Part shown: one piece after another, positions 11,546-21,445 of the stretch
Layout of the letters: each line of letters begins with the position of its first letter
How positions within the stretch are numbered: position 1 is the stretch's first letter
Origin: Sialis fuliginosa
Taxonomy: Eukaryota > Arthropoda > Insecta > Megaloptera > Sialidae
DNA length: 64,000 nucleotides
Assembly (NCBI GenBank): GCA_961205875.1
Contig: OY540821.1
Location: 9,982,001-10,046,000, forward strand
Direction of reading: 5' to 3'
Program-made: the position numbers and the translations under genes
The notes under the pieces: model-generated
What the model saw: the letters and a program-made list of their open reading frames with translations, nothing else
What the model was told of the DNA's origin: nothing
The model's database searches: none

Positions 11546-12280
11546 CAGTGCCGGCCTTAGCAAATTTGGCACCCTAGGCGAGATTTATTTTTCCGCCCTC
11601 TCTCCTCCTAAAAAAATGTTAATAATCACCGAAAATGTCAATTAAACAAATAAGTTGAATAATTCATATCTCAGCTTGGCGCAATCCTACAGACTCAAAC
11701 TTATTTTTTAAATATAACTTACATCATTAACTTTAAGACTATCAACTGCCTTTAGACCGTAGAGACCTCCTTCCCCTATTACGAACAAATTAAAATTGAT
11801 AAATTAACAAATAAGTTGAATAATTCATATCTCAGCTTGGCGCAATCCTACAGACTCAAACTTGTTTTTAAATAGATATAGCTTACATCATTAACTTTAA
11901 AACTATCAAATGCCCTAAAACTGTCGAGACCTCCTTCCCCTATTATGAACAAATTAAAATTGATAAATCAACAAATAAGTTTATTAGTTAGTATCTCAGC
12001 TAATACCTAATTAAAGGTTTTCTGGGTTGCTGAATAAGTATTTGTTAGTTAGGAACTATCAAATAATCGATTTTTTTTTACAAATTAACACTATTTATAT
12101 TAAGCTATATTTTTTGCTTAATCGGGTTTAACTGATCGACAAAAAATTTAAAGATAAAAAAAAAGTTTACTCAAAAATTACAGCTTGTACACTGATTTAA
12201 ACCAAAAAAGTAACTTATGCTCCATTGTGCGCCGCCCCACCTGGCCTGGTCTCCCCCCCCCCCCCCTAAAGCCAGTACTG
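11546..12280. mobile_element. hAT-like element inserted in a TG microsatellite
   Basis: The left end CAGTGCCGGCCTTAG and right end CTAAAGCCAGTACTG are inverted repeats of 15 bp with three mismatches. Both are flanked by TGTGTGTG, giving an 8-bp TSD typical of hAT. A C14 tract (12253-12266) lies just inside the right end, and an internal tandem repeat fills the middle. The CAGTGCCGGC start is a common hAT-type terminus. No transposase is visible, so this 735-bp element is non-autonomous. The TSD is less informative than usual because it lies in simple sequence. Confidence 0.65.
11645..12000 (+). repeat. Tandem repeat, 161-164-bp unit, about 2.2 copies
   Basis: Copies begin AACAAATAAGTTGAATAATTC at 11645 and 11806, with a partial third copy from 11970. 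Each complete unit contains ATATCTCAGCTTGGCGCAATCC and ends CTTCCCCTATTA(C/T)GAACAAATT. The array lies entirely inside the hAT-like element, as in many non-autonomous elements with internal minisatellites. Confidence 0.85.
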
Positions 12281-12893
12281 TGTGTGTGTGTGTGTTGCAA
12301 TTTTCACTTGAATAGGTATTTTATATATTACACTGATCCGTCCTGGCATTTAGCAAATGTTCGTTGCAGATTTATTCTAGTTTAATTCTATTGTCAGTGT
12401 TGTTTGTATTTCAACTTGTAACTGTAAATAAAAATGTTTTAAATTGATAGTTTTACTTTGAATTGTTGTTGGAGTTGTGTACAGTTTGATCAGTCATGTT
12501 TTATTTTTATTTATTTTTTATTTGTTTATCATTCAGAAGAAAAAGTATGTACACAATAAACATTAAATAACGTTTAAATGTATAAAAAAGTTTACTGAAA
12601 GCACTAATAGTCCGATTTTTATTTTTTTAACGAAAATTTTTGTAATCTTAGTCGCCAAGTCTAAGCGTACACATTTTTTTAAATTTGAAAACTATTATTT
12701 TTTATAGTCCATTGAATGAAAAAAATTTTTTTTCAAAGACCGCTTTTTTTTTATTTGTGTCAATTTATAGTAAACATACCTATGTAACAGTGAAATTCTG
12801 TGATTAAAAATTTTTTTTGTCAGAAATCTGTGAAATTTTATTTGAAAAAATTATATCTCACAAGTGTAAAATATTTGAGAATATAAAACAGAT
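12281..12893. other. TG microsatellite followed by AT-rich sequence
   Basis: (TG)n continues from 12281 to about 12296. No other feature recognised. Confidence 0.4.
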
Positions 12894-13355
12894 AAGGTAC
12901 TAGCACCTGTCTTGGATCATACCCCAGTGTTTATTGTCATTATTGAAAATTACTTAACTGTTAATTTGATGACAATCGACCAATGGTGTGTCAAAATGGT
13001 GGACATTTAAACTAATTATTAGTGTAATCTATTTATTAATTATTATATTATCATAGCATCTGCTTTACATTGTTTCAAAATTTACAATTCTTTATTTTAT
13101 AACTTTTGTGTCGTAGTACTTATCATTTTGTAATCATTTGTAAGTGTCCATTACTGGAGAAAAAACATAAACAAATGACTACAATTTAAAAAAAACAGAC
13201 CTCTTTATTAGTAACACGAGTTTATGAGAATTACAAAAAAGAAGCATCAATCCAAAAAACTGAATATATTTCTCTTAAAGGGGCCACCAGTCTTGGCCCC
13301 TTTAAGAGAAATATATTCAGTTTTTTGGATTGATGCTTCTTTTTTGTAGTACCTT
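12894..13355 (+). mobile_element. Family A MITE, copy 1, with rearranged 3' end
   Basis: It starts TA|AGGTACTAGCACCTGTCTTGGATC and ends GTACCTT|A. The core blocks GATGACAATCGACCAATGG, CAAAATGGTGGACATTTAAACTAATTATTAG and AACTTTTGTGTCGTAGTACTTATCATTTTG are shared with five other copies in the window (17460, 24174, 26107, 61326, 63232). Non-coding. The right terminal region has been replaced by a perfect palindrome (13232-13348). TA flanks point to a Tc1/mariner-type mover. Confidence 0.8.
13232..13348. repeat. Perfect 55-bp palindrome with 7-nt loop
   Basis: The left arm at 13232-13286 and right arm at 13294-13348 are exact reverse complements, with loop CCAGTCT. The arm contains GAAGCATCAATCCAAAAAAC and ends CTTAAAGGGGCCA. 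The right arm is an inverted copy of the family A terminal region, so the structure is an inverted duplication of the transposon end. Confidence 0.95.
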
Positions 13356-13867
13356 ACTTATTTTTTACACGGCTTTCTATTTCTTTGTTTATATGGAACC
13401 AATATAAAATCTTGCAAAAACAATAATATTAAAAATAATCTATACCAATAATTCCTTACAACAAATCCACGACAATTAAGCACGTTATATAAACACTGGC
13501 GGGTTCAAAACCGAGGCAAACGCTACAAAGCTGTCTGCACAATTGCCCGGACTAGAGTATTATAACAATTCAGAATACCTACACACGTATATTATGATAA
13601 TAATAATGCTACTTGTATTGTGTGATTCTTATCCCAGGTCTTTGAAGTGTTGACGTTCAAAATTACATAGATACAGTAAAGATGTGGACCGTTTGTTATA
13701 AGACTTCATCAGGGCCGGGCTAGATACGGGTTGCTCACAAGACAAAGGAATTATGAAAATATATGTACCTACTTATCTGTATAATCAAACCGTACTGAAT
13801 TGTGTGTTTCAGTTCATGAAATTATTGAAAATATCAATTCAAATTGTAAGTAAGATGTGTATCTATT
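13356..13867. other. Mostly unassigned; GC-richer patch
   Basis: The patch at 13495-13560 has open frames with protein-like residues but no splice signals or recognisable domain. CAGGGCCGGGCTAGATAC near 13711 resembles a hAT-type terminus with no partner. Confidence 0.3.
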
Positions 13868-14275
13868 TTTTAACCGATTTCAAAAATGGAGGAAGTTCTC
13901 AATTCGACAATATATTTTTTTTTACGTTTGTTCAGGTATAATTCCAAAAAATATGCACCAATTTGGATGATTTTTGTTTGTTTGAAATAGTCTCATATCA
14001 ATTTTATCAGAATCTGATCATGGAGTTGAAAGATATCCCACTCAAAAGAGAAAAATAAAAAACTATTAAGATAAAAAAATAAAACTTCAAAAATCCTTTA
14101 AAATACTGAAATATATATAATAATTAAATTTAACAGTTTTTGAAGTTGCTCCTAATTTAATAAAAAACTTTTTAAGAATGAAAAAATAAAACCGACCTAA
14201 AAAACTGTTAAATTTAATTATTTTCAGCATTTTCAGGGTTTTATTTTTTCTTAAAAAGTTTTTTATTAGGTACCC
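13868..14275 (+). mobile_element. Family P element (AACCGACTTC... type), copy 1
   Basis: It begins AACCGATTTCAAAAATGGAGG followed by AGTTCTCAATTCGACAATATAT, a repeat start I know as widespread in insects. Farther in are TTTTATCAGAATCTGATCATGGAGT and CCACTCAAAAG. Related copies lie at 18388, 55880 and, reversed, 61850-62167. The right half contains inverted AAACTGTTAAATTTAATTATT segments. Non-coding; class uncertain. Confidence 0.6.
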
Positions 14276-14376
14276 TAATTTTCATACGATTTTGTACATA
14301 GTACAAAGTAGAAAAAGGATGTACCTCGCTGCGTCCGTCTGTCTACCATTTTCTCAGTAACATAATTGAAAATAAT

Positions 14377-14739
14377 GGGGGCGTTCACGTCTGACAAAAA
14401 AACGTAACAACGACCTTTGATTGATTGATTCATGGAATTTCTGGTGGAATGTACCAGAAATTTAAATAATGTCATTTTTTTAAAGAAGTGAGAAAGAAGT
14501 AACTAGAAAGAGATAGAAACTAGTGACCAGGTTAACCAATGAACTTTTATGTTCACTTCATGTTGAACGTTTCTGCCAGAACATTAGTTTCTATCTCTTT
14601 CTGGTTACTTCTTTCTCACTTCCTTACACGCTTAAAAAATGACATTTTTTAAATTTCTGGTACATTCCACCAGAAGTTCCATGAATCAACCAATCAAAGC
14701 TCGTTGTTCAGTTTTTGGTCAGACGTGAACGTGACCAAT
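14377..14739. mobile_element. Foldback element H, copy 1 (about 150-bp arms)
   Basis: Arms 14377-14525 and 14590-14739 are inverted copies sharing GCGTTCACGTCTGAC, ATTTCTGGTGGAATGTACCAGAAATTTAAA and GAAGTAACTAGAAAGAGATAGAAACTAGTG. The 64-nt loop holds TTCACTTCATGTTGAACG. A second copy at 19434-19800 has the same arms. The minus-strand frame at 14275-14475 comes from the arm and is not a gene. Confidence 0.85.
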
Positions 14740-16289
14740 GTTTAATACGTTTATTACAGATTTGTATCATAGGGTAACACCGGGCACAATGCGCTAGTTA
14801 TTTACATAAAAAACAAAAATGACAATATAGGTCGTTCTAAGTCGTCTTTTTTGGGGTGTTCCAGTTCGCGAAATGGAAACAACTAAAACATGTTTAGGTT
14901 GTAGCTTGGTTGGGGAGTAAAAAGAGCAAAAGGAGCAATGCGGTGCATTATTTTCTACTCCCCCTCTTGAAATTATCACTCCAGTATTATTATATCTCTA
15001 TGCAAATCAACGATATATTACTTCAACTAGATAACAAGAGACTTTAAACAAAAGGTAATGAATTATCTCAACACTGTATAATGTACTACTCCCCCACTTT
15101 ATTACTGTTTTTGTTTTTATAAGCCCCCCCCTCCACCCAACGTACATTTTCCAGCCGCTGGCAGAGAGGACACTGTCATAAATATAATGATTATGTTTTG
15201 AATGAGAATTTTCATTCATAATTACCAATTAGCATATGAAATTTTGAATAGAAATAATGATATTTGGATTTTGAATATGAATAGAATCGATATAAAGTGC
15301 CTTTTGTCTCCTGCCTTGAAATATAACGATTTCAATTGAATTTTTGAAGAATTTTCCGTCTTTTTAAGAATATTTTATTTAAAAAAATGTTCTATTATAT
15401 TATGTATGTGGACATTCATTTATGGAATTTTTTATATATATTTTTTTTAATTTCGCGTTAAAAAATTATCTTAAATGTATATTTGAATTCATAAAATAAT
15501 TGTATAGCTTGTTATAATCTATCCTTACCAAAAATAATTAGTATCTATGTAATTGTAAGTAGGTACTAATAATAAATAAAAATATTTTTGAATATATGTA
15601 ATTATTCTAAATATCAATTTTTGAGTTATTTTCTCTGCAAAATTGGCCGAAAACTAATTGAGGACCTTTGATCGATAAACACAACGAACTAGAAGACGTG
15701 GTTTTAACTTTTTAACCCAGATTCTTCTTTGATAAATATAGTTAGTAGAATATACATACATATGAATGTGTAAATAAACTTTTTGAAAATTTATAACCTC
15801 CCTTACCACTACTGGAAATGGGTGTCACCTAAATAAATCTCAAGTAATGGATATATAGGTGTGCTCGCAAGGGTTTTTATACATGTGCTGAATGTTTATT
15901 CGACAATTTCGATGAGGGATGGTCAGATTACATACTTTTATTGTGAAATATGCCTCTGTGTCCACACAAGTGCGCACGCACTGTGCGTACCTGCAAGTAC
16001 TTTTAGTGAAGAATAACATCGTTGCGAAAAAAACAGATTATGTGTATATTTTTTTCACAAAAATCTATTTTTACTTCCTTGTTCTGAAGGAAATGGAAGT
16101 TTTGTAATACCATCGAAAAATTGTGTCCGAAATAAGAACAGATTCTGATTGTACTACCTTCAAAACGTAAAGAAAAGTTGATTTCTGCATGGCGGCTGTG
16201 CGTATATCTGGATGTAGAATTTTCGATAACTACTGTAAAAATGCACCGATTTGAATTATTTTTGGGGAAAAGGTTTGTCTCAGTGAGTA
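14740..16289. other. AT-rich sequence, no gene seen
   Basis: No paired repeat or convincing frame. The frames at 15919-16107 and 16003-16335 overlap on opposite strands and lack motifs. A GTGCGCACGCACTGTGCGTAC near-palindrome sits near 15969. Confidence 0.35.
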
Positions 16290-16708
16290 CTCCAGACCTA
16301 TTGATTTTGGTGTTAAAGGTTTTGGAAATATTCAAAATTTTGTACCTATTTATGATCTTAAAAATGATAGTTGCGAGTATTATCTCATCAATTTTGATAA
16401 GACTTGGTACACTTGTAGTTCAATCTAATCTAATTTTTATACTTGTCTAAGCAGTCACTGAAGGGGTGAAAACCAGCCGCAAAATTTTAATTTAAAATAC
16501 TAATAAATACATCAGATTTGTTATTATAAAAATGTCTAATATGTTATTGACATTAGGATATTAGAAAACTTATATTAATAATACAAAGGTGAGTTTTATT
16601 TCTGTCATCTCCCATTGAAATTTTTCATATATCTATATACATATTAAAAATTATTTAAACATATATTATAGAACATGGAAATTATGTATGGTTCTCCATA
16701 CCGTTAAT
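16290..16708 (+). mobile_element. Family N element, copy 2, left end lost
   Basis: It shares GGTTTTGGAAATATTCAAAATTTTGTA, GCGAGTATTATCTCA, AATTTTGATAAGA(C/T)TTGGTACA and a GAACATGGAA(A/G)T(T/C)ATGTATGGTTCTCCATACCG right terminus with the complete copy at 35569-36030 (opposite orientation). The left TIR cannot be seen. Non-coding. Confidence 0.65.
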
Positions 16709-16737
16709 TTATATTTAAAATTGATTCTTGAAGTGAA

Positions 16738-16975
16738 ACTTCTATAGCGAGTTAGTGAATTGGAATAACCTCGACACGTTTTAGGAAAGTGTGCATATGC
16801 GTGAGAGAGGGATGAGTATATATATAAGAGAAAGCTCAGTTTACGTTGGTGTCAAGCTACGTGTTTTGTATGCGTTAAAATAATACGTTTGATTATTAAT
16901 TTATTTATATAATTCAAAAAATAAGTTTCTCTTCAACCGTCCGCTTATGTGGGTGAGGCAGTGAGGCATACACCA
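16738..16975 (+). repeat. Dispersed repeat O, copy 1
   Basis: This segment is matched in reverse at 51315-51645. Shared blocks are AACCTCGAC, GCATATGCGT(G/A)AG, TTTACGTTGGTGTCAAGCTAC, AATAATACGTTTG and CAACCGT(C/T)CGCTTATGTGGGTG. No TIR or frame identifies its class; it is probably a fragment of a larger mobile element. Confidence 0.6.
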
Positions 16976-17459
16976 CATTTTTAAATATTTTATGTAAATA
17001 ATCCTAAGATATTTCTCAACTACTTTGCATTGTAAAGGCGGTAAGCATCTGTAAACGTATTTCTTTTTGCTACATCAACGTAATGTTTATTCGAACAAAT
17101 GAACCGTGCATTCTTCAAAACTCGAAACAAAATATAAAGTACCTACATACTTATGAAGTTACAAAAAACATTTACAGAGTTGTTGTATTCTAAAAATGTT
17201 CTAAAGCAAACAAAGTTGATAATGTTTAATAAGGTGAGAATTTTTATATTATTAACATCATCATTAAATCTAGATTCAACATTATATTTTGACGATATAA
17301 TTGTTCGATATATACGGATGGTTTCGATGTATATATACGAAAGTTTTTTTTTTTAATTCAAAATGGGGAAAATTAGAAATAATTAATTTTATAAATAAAT
17401 TTACCTACAAAAAATGTTATAAAATTTGATTTTACCAAAATAATGTAAGGAATACATAT

Positions 17460-17950
17460 AAGATACTTGCACCAGTCTTGAATAATACTCCAATGCTGGA
17501 CACTTGTTTAATTCAATGTTCTAAATTAGAAATATTTGTTGATATTTGATTACTGCCTTTACTGAATTATAATCTATAGACATTTAACTCTAAAATAGAG
17601 TAATTTGATGACAATTGGCCAATGGGTGTCAAAATGGTGGACATTTAAACTAATTATTAGTGTAATCTATTTATTAATTATTATATTACCATAGCATCTG
17701 CTTTACGTTGTTTTAAATTTTACGTTTTTTTATTTTAGAACTTTTGTGTCGTAGTACTACCATCACTGGATGTCTATTACTGGCATTACTTTATCCATTT
17801 CTAGAGAAAAAACATAAACAAAATAAAAAAACTGTATTTGCTTTATTAAATTAATAAAATTAGTTCATGATAGTTACAAAAAAAAGCCCATAAATCTCAA
17901 ATAACAATATACCTTGTTCTTAAAGTGGCCAAGACTGGTGCCTGTACCTT
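17460..17950 (+). mobile_element. Family A MITE, copy 2 (most complete)
   Basis: The left end AAGATACTTGCACCAGTCTTG pairs with the right end GGCCAAGACTGGTGCCTGTACCTT. TA flanks both. The interior carries GATGACAATTGGCCAATGGGTGTCAAAATGGTGGACATTTAAAC and CTTTTGTGTCGTAGTACTA. At 491 bp it gives the family's full length. Non-coding. Confidence 0.85.
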
Positions 17951-18387
17951 AATTGATTCTACCTTCACCATTAATCACGTTTATTAAATCTATGACGAAA
18001 TCGCATTGTTGATAATCCTAGTGCATACAAATGTTTGGACTATTGCCTATATAAGATTATTTAGTCAAGGACTTTATATCCACGCAATTTGTCAACTGCT
18101 TACAGAATTTCACCACATAACTGTCTGGGCTGTCTGATGCTGATGACAAAGCATTTCCTTGCGGTGGGAAAATGTCTTTTCACCGAACAAAATGCCGCTG
18201 TCGAATTTTTTTTTTACATATGTGTGTGATAAATATTGAATTTTTGTATAAGATTTGTATAAATTTCTAAAGCCTGTATTACACTTGACAATTTTTGCAC
18301 TAATTTTAAGTTCCTACTTAAAATTACCAATCAACTCTATTTTTTCGTCATTTCTTTGGTAAAATTAACAATTGTCAAATGTTATTT

Positions 18388-18591
18388 TCAACCGACTTAA
18401 AAGGGGAAAAAGTTCTCAATTCGACAATATATATTTTTTATGTATGTTTGGGTATAATACTGACAAATATGCTCCTAAAACTGACCATAGACTTAAAAGA
18501 TATGCCACTCAAAAGGGAAAAATAAAAAAAAATTAAAACGGACTTTAAAAAAAAATCTGTAAAAAATGATAAAATTAGAAATGATTATAAT
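18388..18591 (+). mobile_element. Family P element, copy 2, interrupted
   Basis: It starts CAACCGACTTAAAAGGGG and AAGTTCTCAATTCGACAATATAT and contains ATGCCACTCAAAAGGGAAAAATAAAA. Its right part is interrupted by the hAT-like MITE at 18592-18849, so the P copy is the older of the two. Confidence 0.6.
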
Positions 18592-18849
18592 TAGAGATTG
18601 GAAAAATAGTTGTTATTTTCAATGAAATAGTTACTAGTTGAATTTTTTTTTGGAAAATAATTTTTTTACGATTTAGTAATAATTAGTGCAAACAAAGCAG
18701 TAAAAAGTGTCGCAAATAGTTTTAAAATAGTTGGAAAGGTAGTTGCAAATAGTTGATTTCAAATTGTGTTCAACGGTGGAGATATGTAATAAAAATTACA
18801 ATAAATGTATTTTTATGCAATAGTTGAAAAACTATTTTTCCAATCTCTA
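18592..18849. mobile_element. hAT-like MITE with perfect 8-bp TSD
   Basis: TIR TAGAGATTGGAAAAATAGTT at the left and AACTATTTTTCCAATCTCTA at the right are perfect inverted repeats. ATTATAAT is duplicated exactly on both sides (18584-18591 and 18850-18857). TAGAG-type termini and 8-bp TSDs are hAT characters. The 258-bp interior repeats AATAGTT several times and is non-coding. The intact TIRs and TSD suggest a fairly young insertion. Confidence 0.9.
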
Positions 18850-18853
18850 ATTA

Positions 18854-19036
18854 TAATACAGCAAAAATTAATGTCGATATATTAGGATCTGCTGGAACAA
18901 TTTTAGGTACTCCTCAACACATGACGTGTGTTGAAGGTGGTCGAACCAAACTTTCCCTGCCAAGTGAAGTGTCAAACTTAATAAACTCCTCTACTAATTC
19001 ACGAGTATTAATTTCTCGAGGCGGATTTCCGCCATG
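18854..19036 (-). pseudogene. Unidentified protein-like fragment, one internal stop
   Basis: On the minus strand a frame begins just before an ATG near 19036 and in the adjacent phase reads GGNPPREINTRELVEEFIKF, then LGRESLVRPPSTHV; it has one TGA at 18914-18916 and continues VPKIVPADPNIST. The residue mix is protein-like and the block is richer in G+C than the flanks. The plus strand is also open here for about 60 codons, so strand choice is uncertain. It abuts the hAT-like MITE, whose insertion may have cut it. I do not recognise the family; a decayed transposon or host exon remnant are both possible. Confidence 0.3.
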
Positions 19037-19433
19037 ATTTTACTTAAGAGTTGTGCGCCGTGTTTTCTACAAAGTGTGAAATCTGAGCGAGTAAATCGTA
19101 GACAAAGATGTGATACTACGATGGTTCTAGTTACTCAAAGGAAACTGACGCCCGTGTATTCAGTGCGCGCCATCTGTGGCAACTTCCTGAAGCTTCCTCT
19201 GTATGTCCACGATTATCTTACAAGAGTTTATTTCAAATGTAAATATGTATGTGCCAGTTATGTATGCTTGCATACATAAAGGGGAAGAAGGGACAAAACG
19301 GTAAATGCTTTTATGTATCTTAAATATTATCAATATTACCGTAAATAACATAAGTTTCATAAGTTAATAATTAAAAATATCTTTTGATGACAACCGAAAA
19401 AAAATTCATGACTCGCAACCAGATCTACCCTAG

Positions 19434-19800
19434 ATTCACGACTGACCAAAAACAGTGAAAAACGAGCTTTGATTGGTTGATTCATGAAATTTCTGGTGGA
19501 ATGTACCAGAAATTTAAAGAATGTCATTTTTTAAGCGTGTAAGGAAGTGAGAAAGAAGTAACCAGAAAGAGATAGAAACTAGTGTTCTGGCAGAAACGCT
19601 CAACATGAAGTGAATATAAAAGTTCTTTGGTAAGCCTGGTCACTAGTTTCTATCTCTTTCTAGTTACTTCTTTCTCACTTCCTTACACGCTTAAAAAATG
19701 GCATTCTTTTAATTTCTGGTACATTCTACCAAATTCCATGAATTAACCAATCAAAGCTCGTTGTTCCGTTTTTTAGTCAGACGTTAACGCTCCCATTGGC
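19434..19800. mobile_element. Foldback element H, copy 2
   Basis: The arms match copy 1 at 14377-14739, including TTTCTGGTGGAATGTACCAGAAATTTAAA and GAAAGAAGTAACCAGAAAGAGATAGAAACTAGTG. The loop between the arms is in the opposite orientation to copy 1 (here CTGGCAGAAACGCTCAACATGAAGTGAA comes first). Non-coding. Confidence 0.85.
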
Positions 19801-19943
19801 TACGAAAATCTCTCCCCCTTATGGATATAATAAAAAGTCGGTGCCTATGCACAGAATTATTAACAAAATATAAAACATTTAAAAAAATCACAATTACAAC
19901 GAAAAATTCCAAGACAAATTACAGAAAAAAATAATAATTAACA

Positions 19944-20561
19944 TCCATACTAATATTAAAAATGCAAAAGTGTGTCTGTCTTTCTGTCTGTCTGTCTGTT
20001 TGCTACCTTTTCACGACTAAACCGATCTTGATGAATTTGGCAGGAAGCATTTTAAGGAAGGACACTTTACTTATCCCGAAAAATGTATTAGATAAAAAAA
20101 TGGGTATGTGACATTTGTACGTATTATAGGGTATAATTTTTTGGCGTAGACATCTAGTGCGTAAATGTGAGACTAAAATAAAATCTGAGGTCTTCATATA
20201 TGGCGTCAAATTTTATAGTAATTAATAGTTATTAACATTGATAACAAAAAAGCACGCTGAAAATATTTTTATCAAATTTGAAAACCTCTACGGGCCGTGG
20301 TAAATTTTTTTGACCAAATTTAATGAATGACTTTTGTAGATCAGACTTTTCTTTTTGTCCTATCGCTATATTATTATTTTTGACCAACTTATGAAGAATA
20401 TACATTCATATTTCTAAATATGCCCTTGTGTTTTTTTTTACAAAGTTAAAAGGGGGAGGGAGTGTTCGATTAAATAGGTGGAGAAGGGTAGTATCAAACA
20501 GCATTGTATGTAATGACCGATTTTGAAATATACGCGGACGAACCCGCAAGGAACTGTCAGT
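19944..20561 (+). mobile_element. Helitron-like family T, copy 1
   Basis: It begins ATCCATACTAATATTAAAAATGCAAAAGTG, then a (TCTG)n tract, TTTTCACGACTAAACCGATCTTGATGAATTTGG and CCCGAAAAATGTATTAGATAAAAA. The probable 3' end is the hairpin CGCGGACGAACCCGC near 20533. The family's best-preserved 3' end (24861) is a CG hairpin followed by AGCTAGT, matching the Helitron pattern of a hairpin just upstream of CTRR-T. No Rep/helicase is present, so the copy is non-autonomous. Confidence 0.55.
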
Positions 20562-20870
20562 TTAATAAAAAATAAATTTAAAAAAACTATCGTAAGGTTA
20601 TACTACATCTTACAAATACAATATTTATTTTAATATATATGCTACATCTACACAAACATAGATATTGATATACTATAAATTATTCAGTGATAGATGTATT
20701 TTGTATACCGTGTTTCAAATAATAGAAAATCAGAATGCCAGGCTCTATATTAAAAAATATGTGTTTTGTGAAGTAGTTTATATCGAATGTGTTAGCATTT
20801 CAGGGAAATTCTACCTAGTATTTGTGACCTTAGAGATACATCGATTTGTATTCTAGTTTTCACGTGTTTT

Positions 20871-21176
20871 ATGTCCAGTATTATAAACGAGCTAGCAAAA
20901 TTTGCTGGTTAGCAAGCACTTTCAAATGAGGTTTCAAACCTATCTGACAGTTCTCTTTATGCTTTATGAAGTGTTTAACAATCTTCACGCACGCGTGGTA
21001 TATAAACACCAACGGTATTAAAACAGTGGTTATATTATGAAAATTATTTTGTACGGTCAGAGTCGTTAACTGTGTTACAATAAGTTGAAGTATCACTGCT
21101 CTAAATTCCATAACTCTTCCATTTGAAAGTGCTTGCTAGATAGAAAATTTGCTAGCTCCTTTATTATACCGGACAT
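20871..21176. mobile_element. MITE with about 50-bp TIRs (TGTCCGGTATTATAAA...), copy 1
   Basis: The left end ATGTCCAGTATTATAAACGAGCTAGCAAAATTTGC pairs with the right end GCAAATTTTCTATCTAGCAAGC...GCTAGCTCCTTTATTATACCGGACAT. The subterminal AGCAAGCACTTTCAAATG / CATTTGAAAGTGCTTGCT is near-perfect. A TTA trinucleotide flanks both sides and may be the TSD, which would fit PIF/Harbinger. The minus frame 20881-21111 lies wholly inside it and is not a gene. A second copy is at 40985-41273. Confidence 0.75.
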
Positions 21177-21195
21177 TAATGTTTTGAAATATAGT

Positions 21196-21445
21196 TATCC
21201 CTCTATTTACGCGGTTAATTGGTTCTATGAAAACAGCTCGTAAATGAAAATCTGCATAAATAAATCCATAGACGTGGGTATTTTAAATTATCGGTCAAAA
21301 AATATATAATTATAATTGTTGTATAACGAGATGAGGTTGGTTTAAATTCGGACAAAACGAGATTTTATACGGAAACTTTTTTTACCTTACAACACACTGG
21401 GCGTAGAGGATTTATTTCGCGGCACACCAAATAAAAATACCAACA
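21196..21445 (+). mobile_element. Possible pogo/Tigger-like end
   Basis: AGTTATCCCTCTATTTACGCGGTTAATTGGTTCTATG is reminiscent of Tigger/pogo 5' ends (C/AGT..TCCCTC..ACGCGG..TTAATTGGTTC). No right TIR was found, so this is a weak, partial call. The preceding element ends about 20 bp upstream. Confidence 0.25.

Noticed and set aside
13495..13512. GGTTCAAAACC, a possible Pol III B box
   Set aside because: No matching A box at tRNA or SINE spacing and no cloverleaf could be drawn.
18120..18240. 35-codon plus frame with several Cys (FPCGGKMSFHRTKCRC)
   Set aside because: Starts after a stop with no acceptor or signal peptide; too short to support as a peptide gene.
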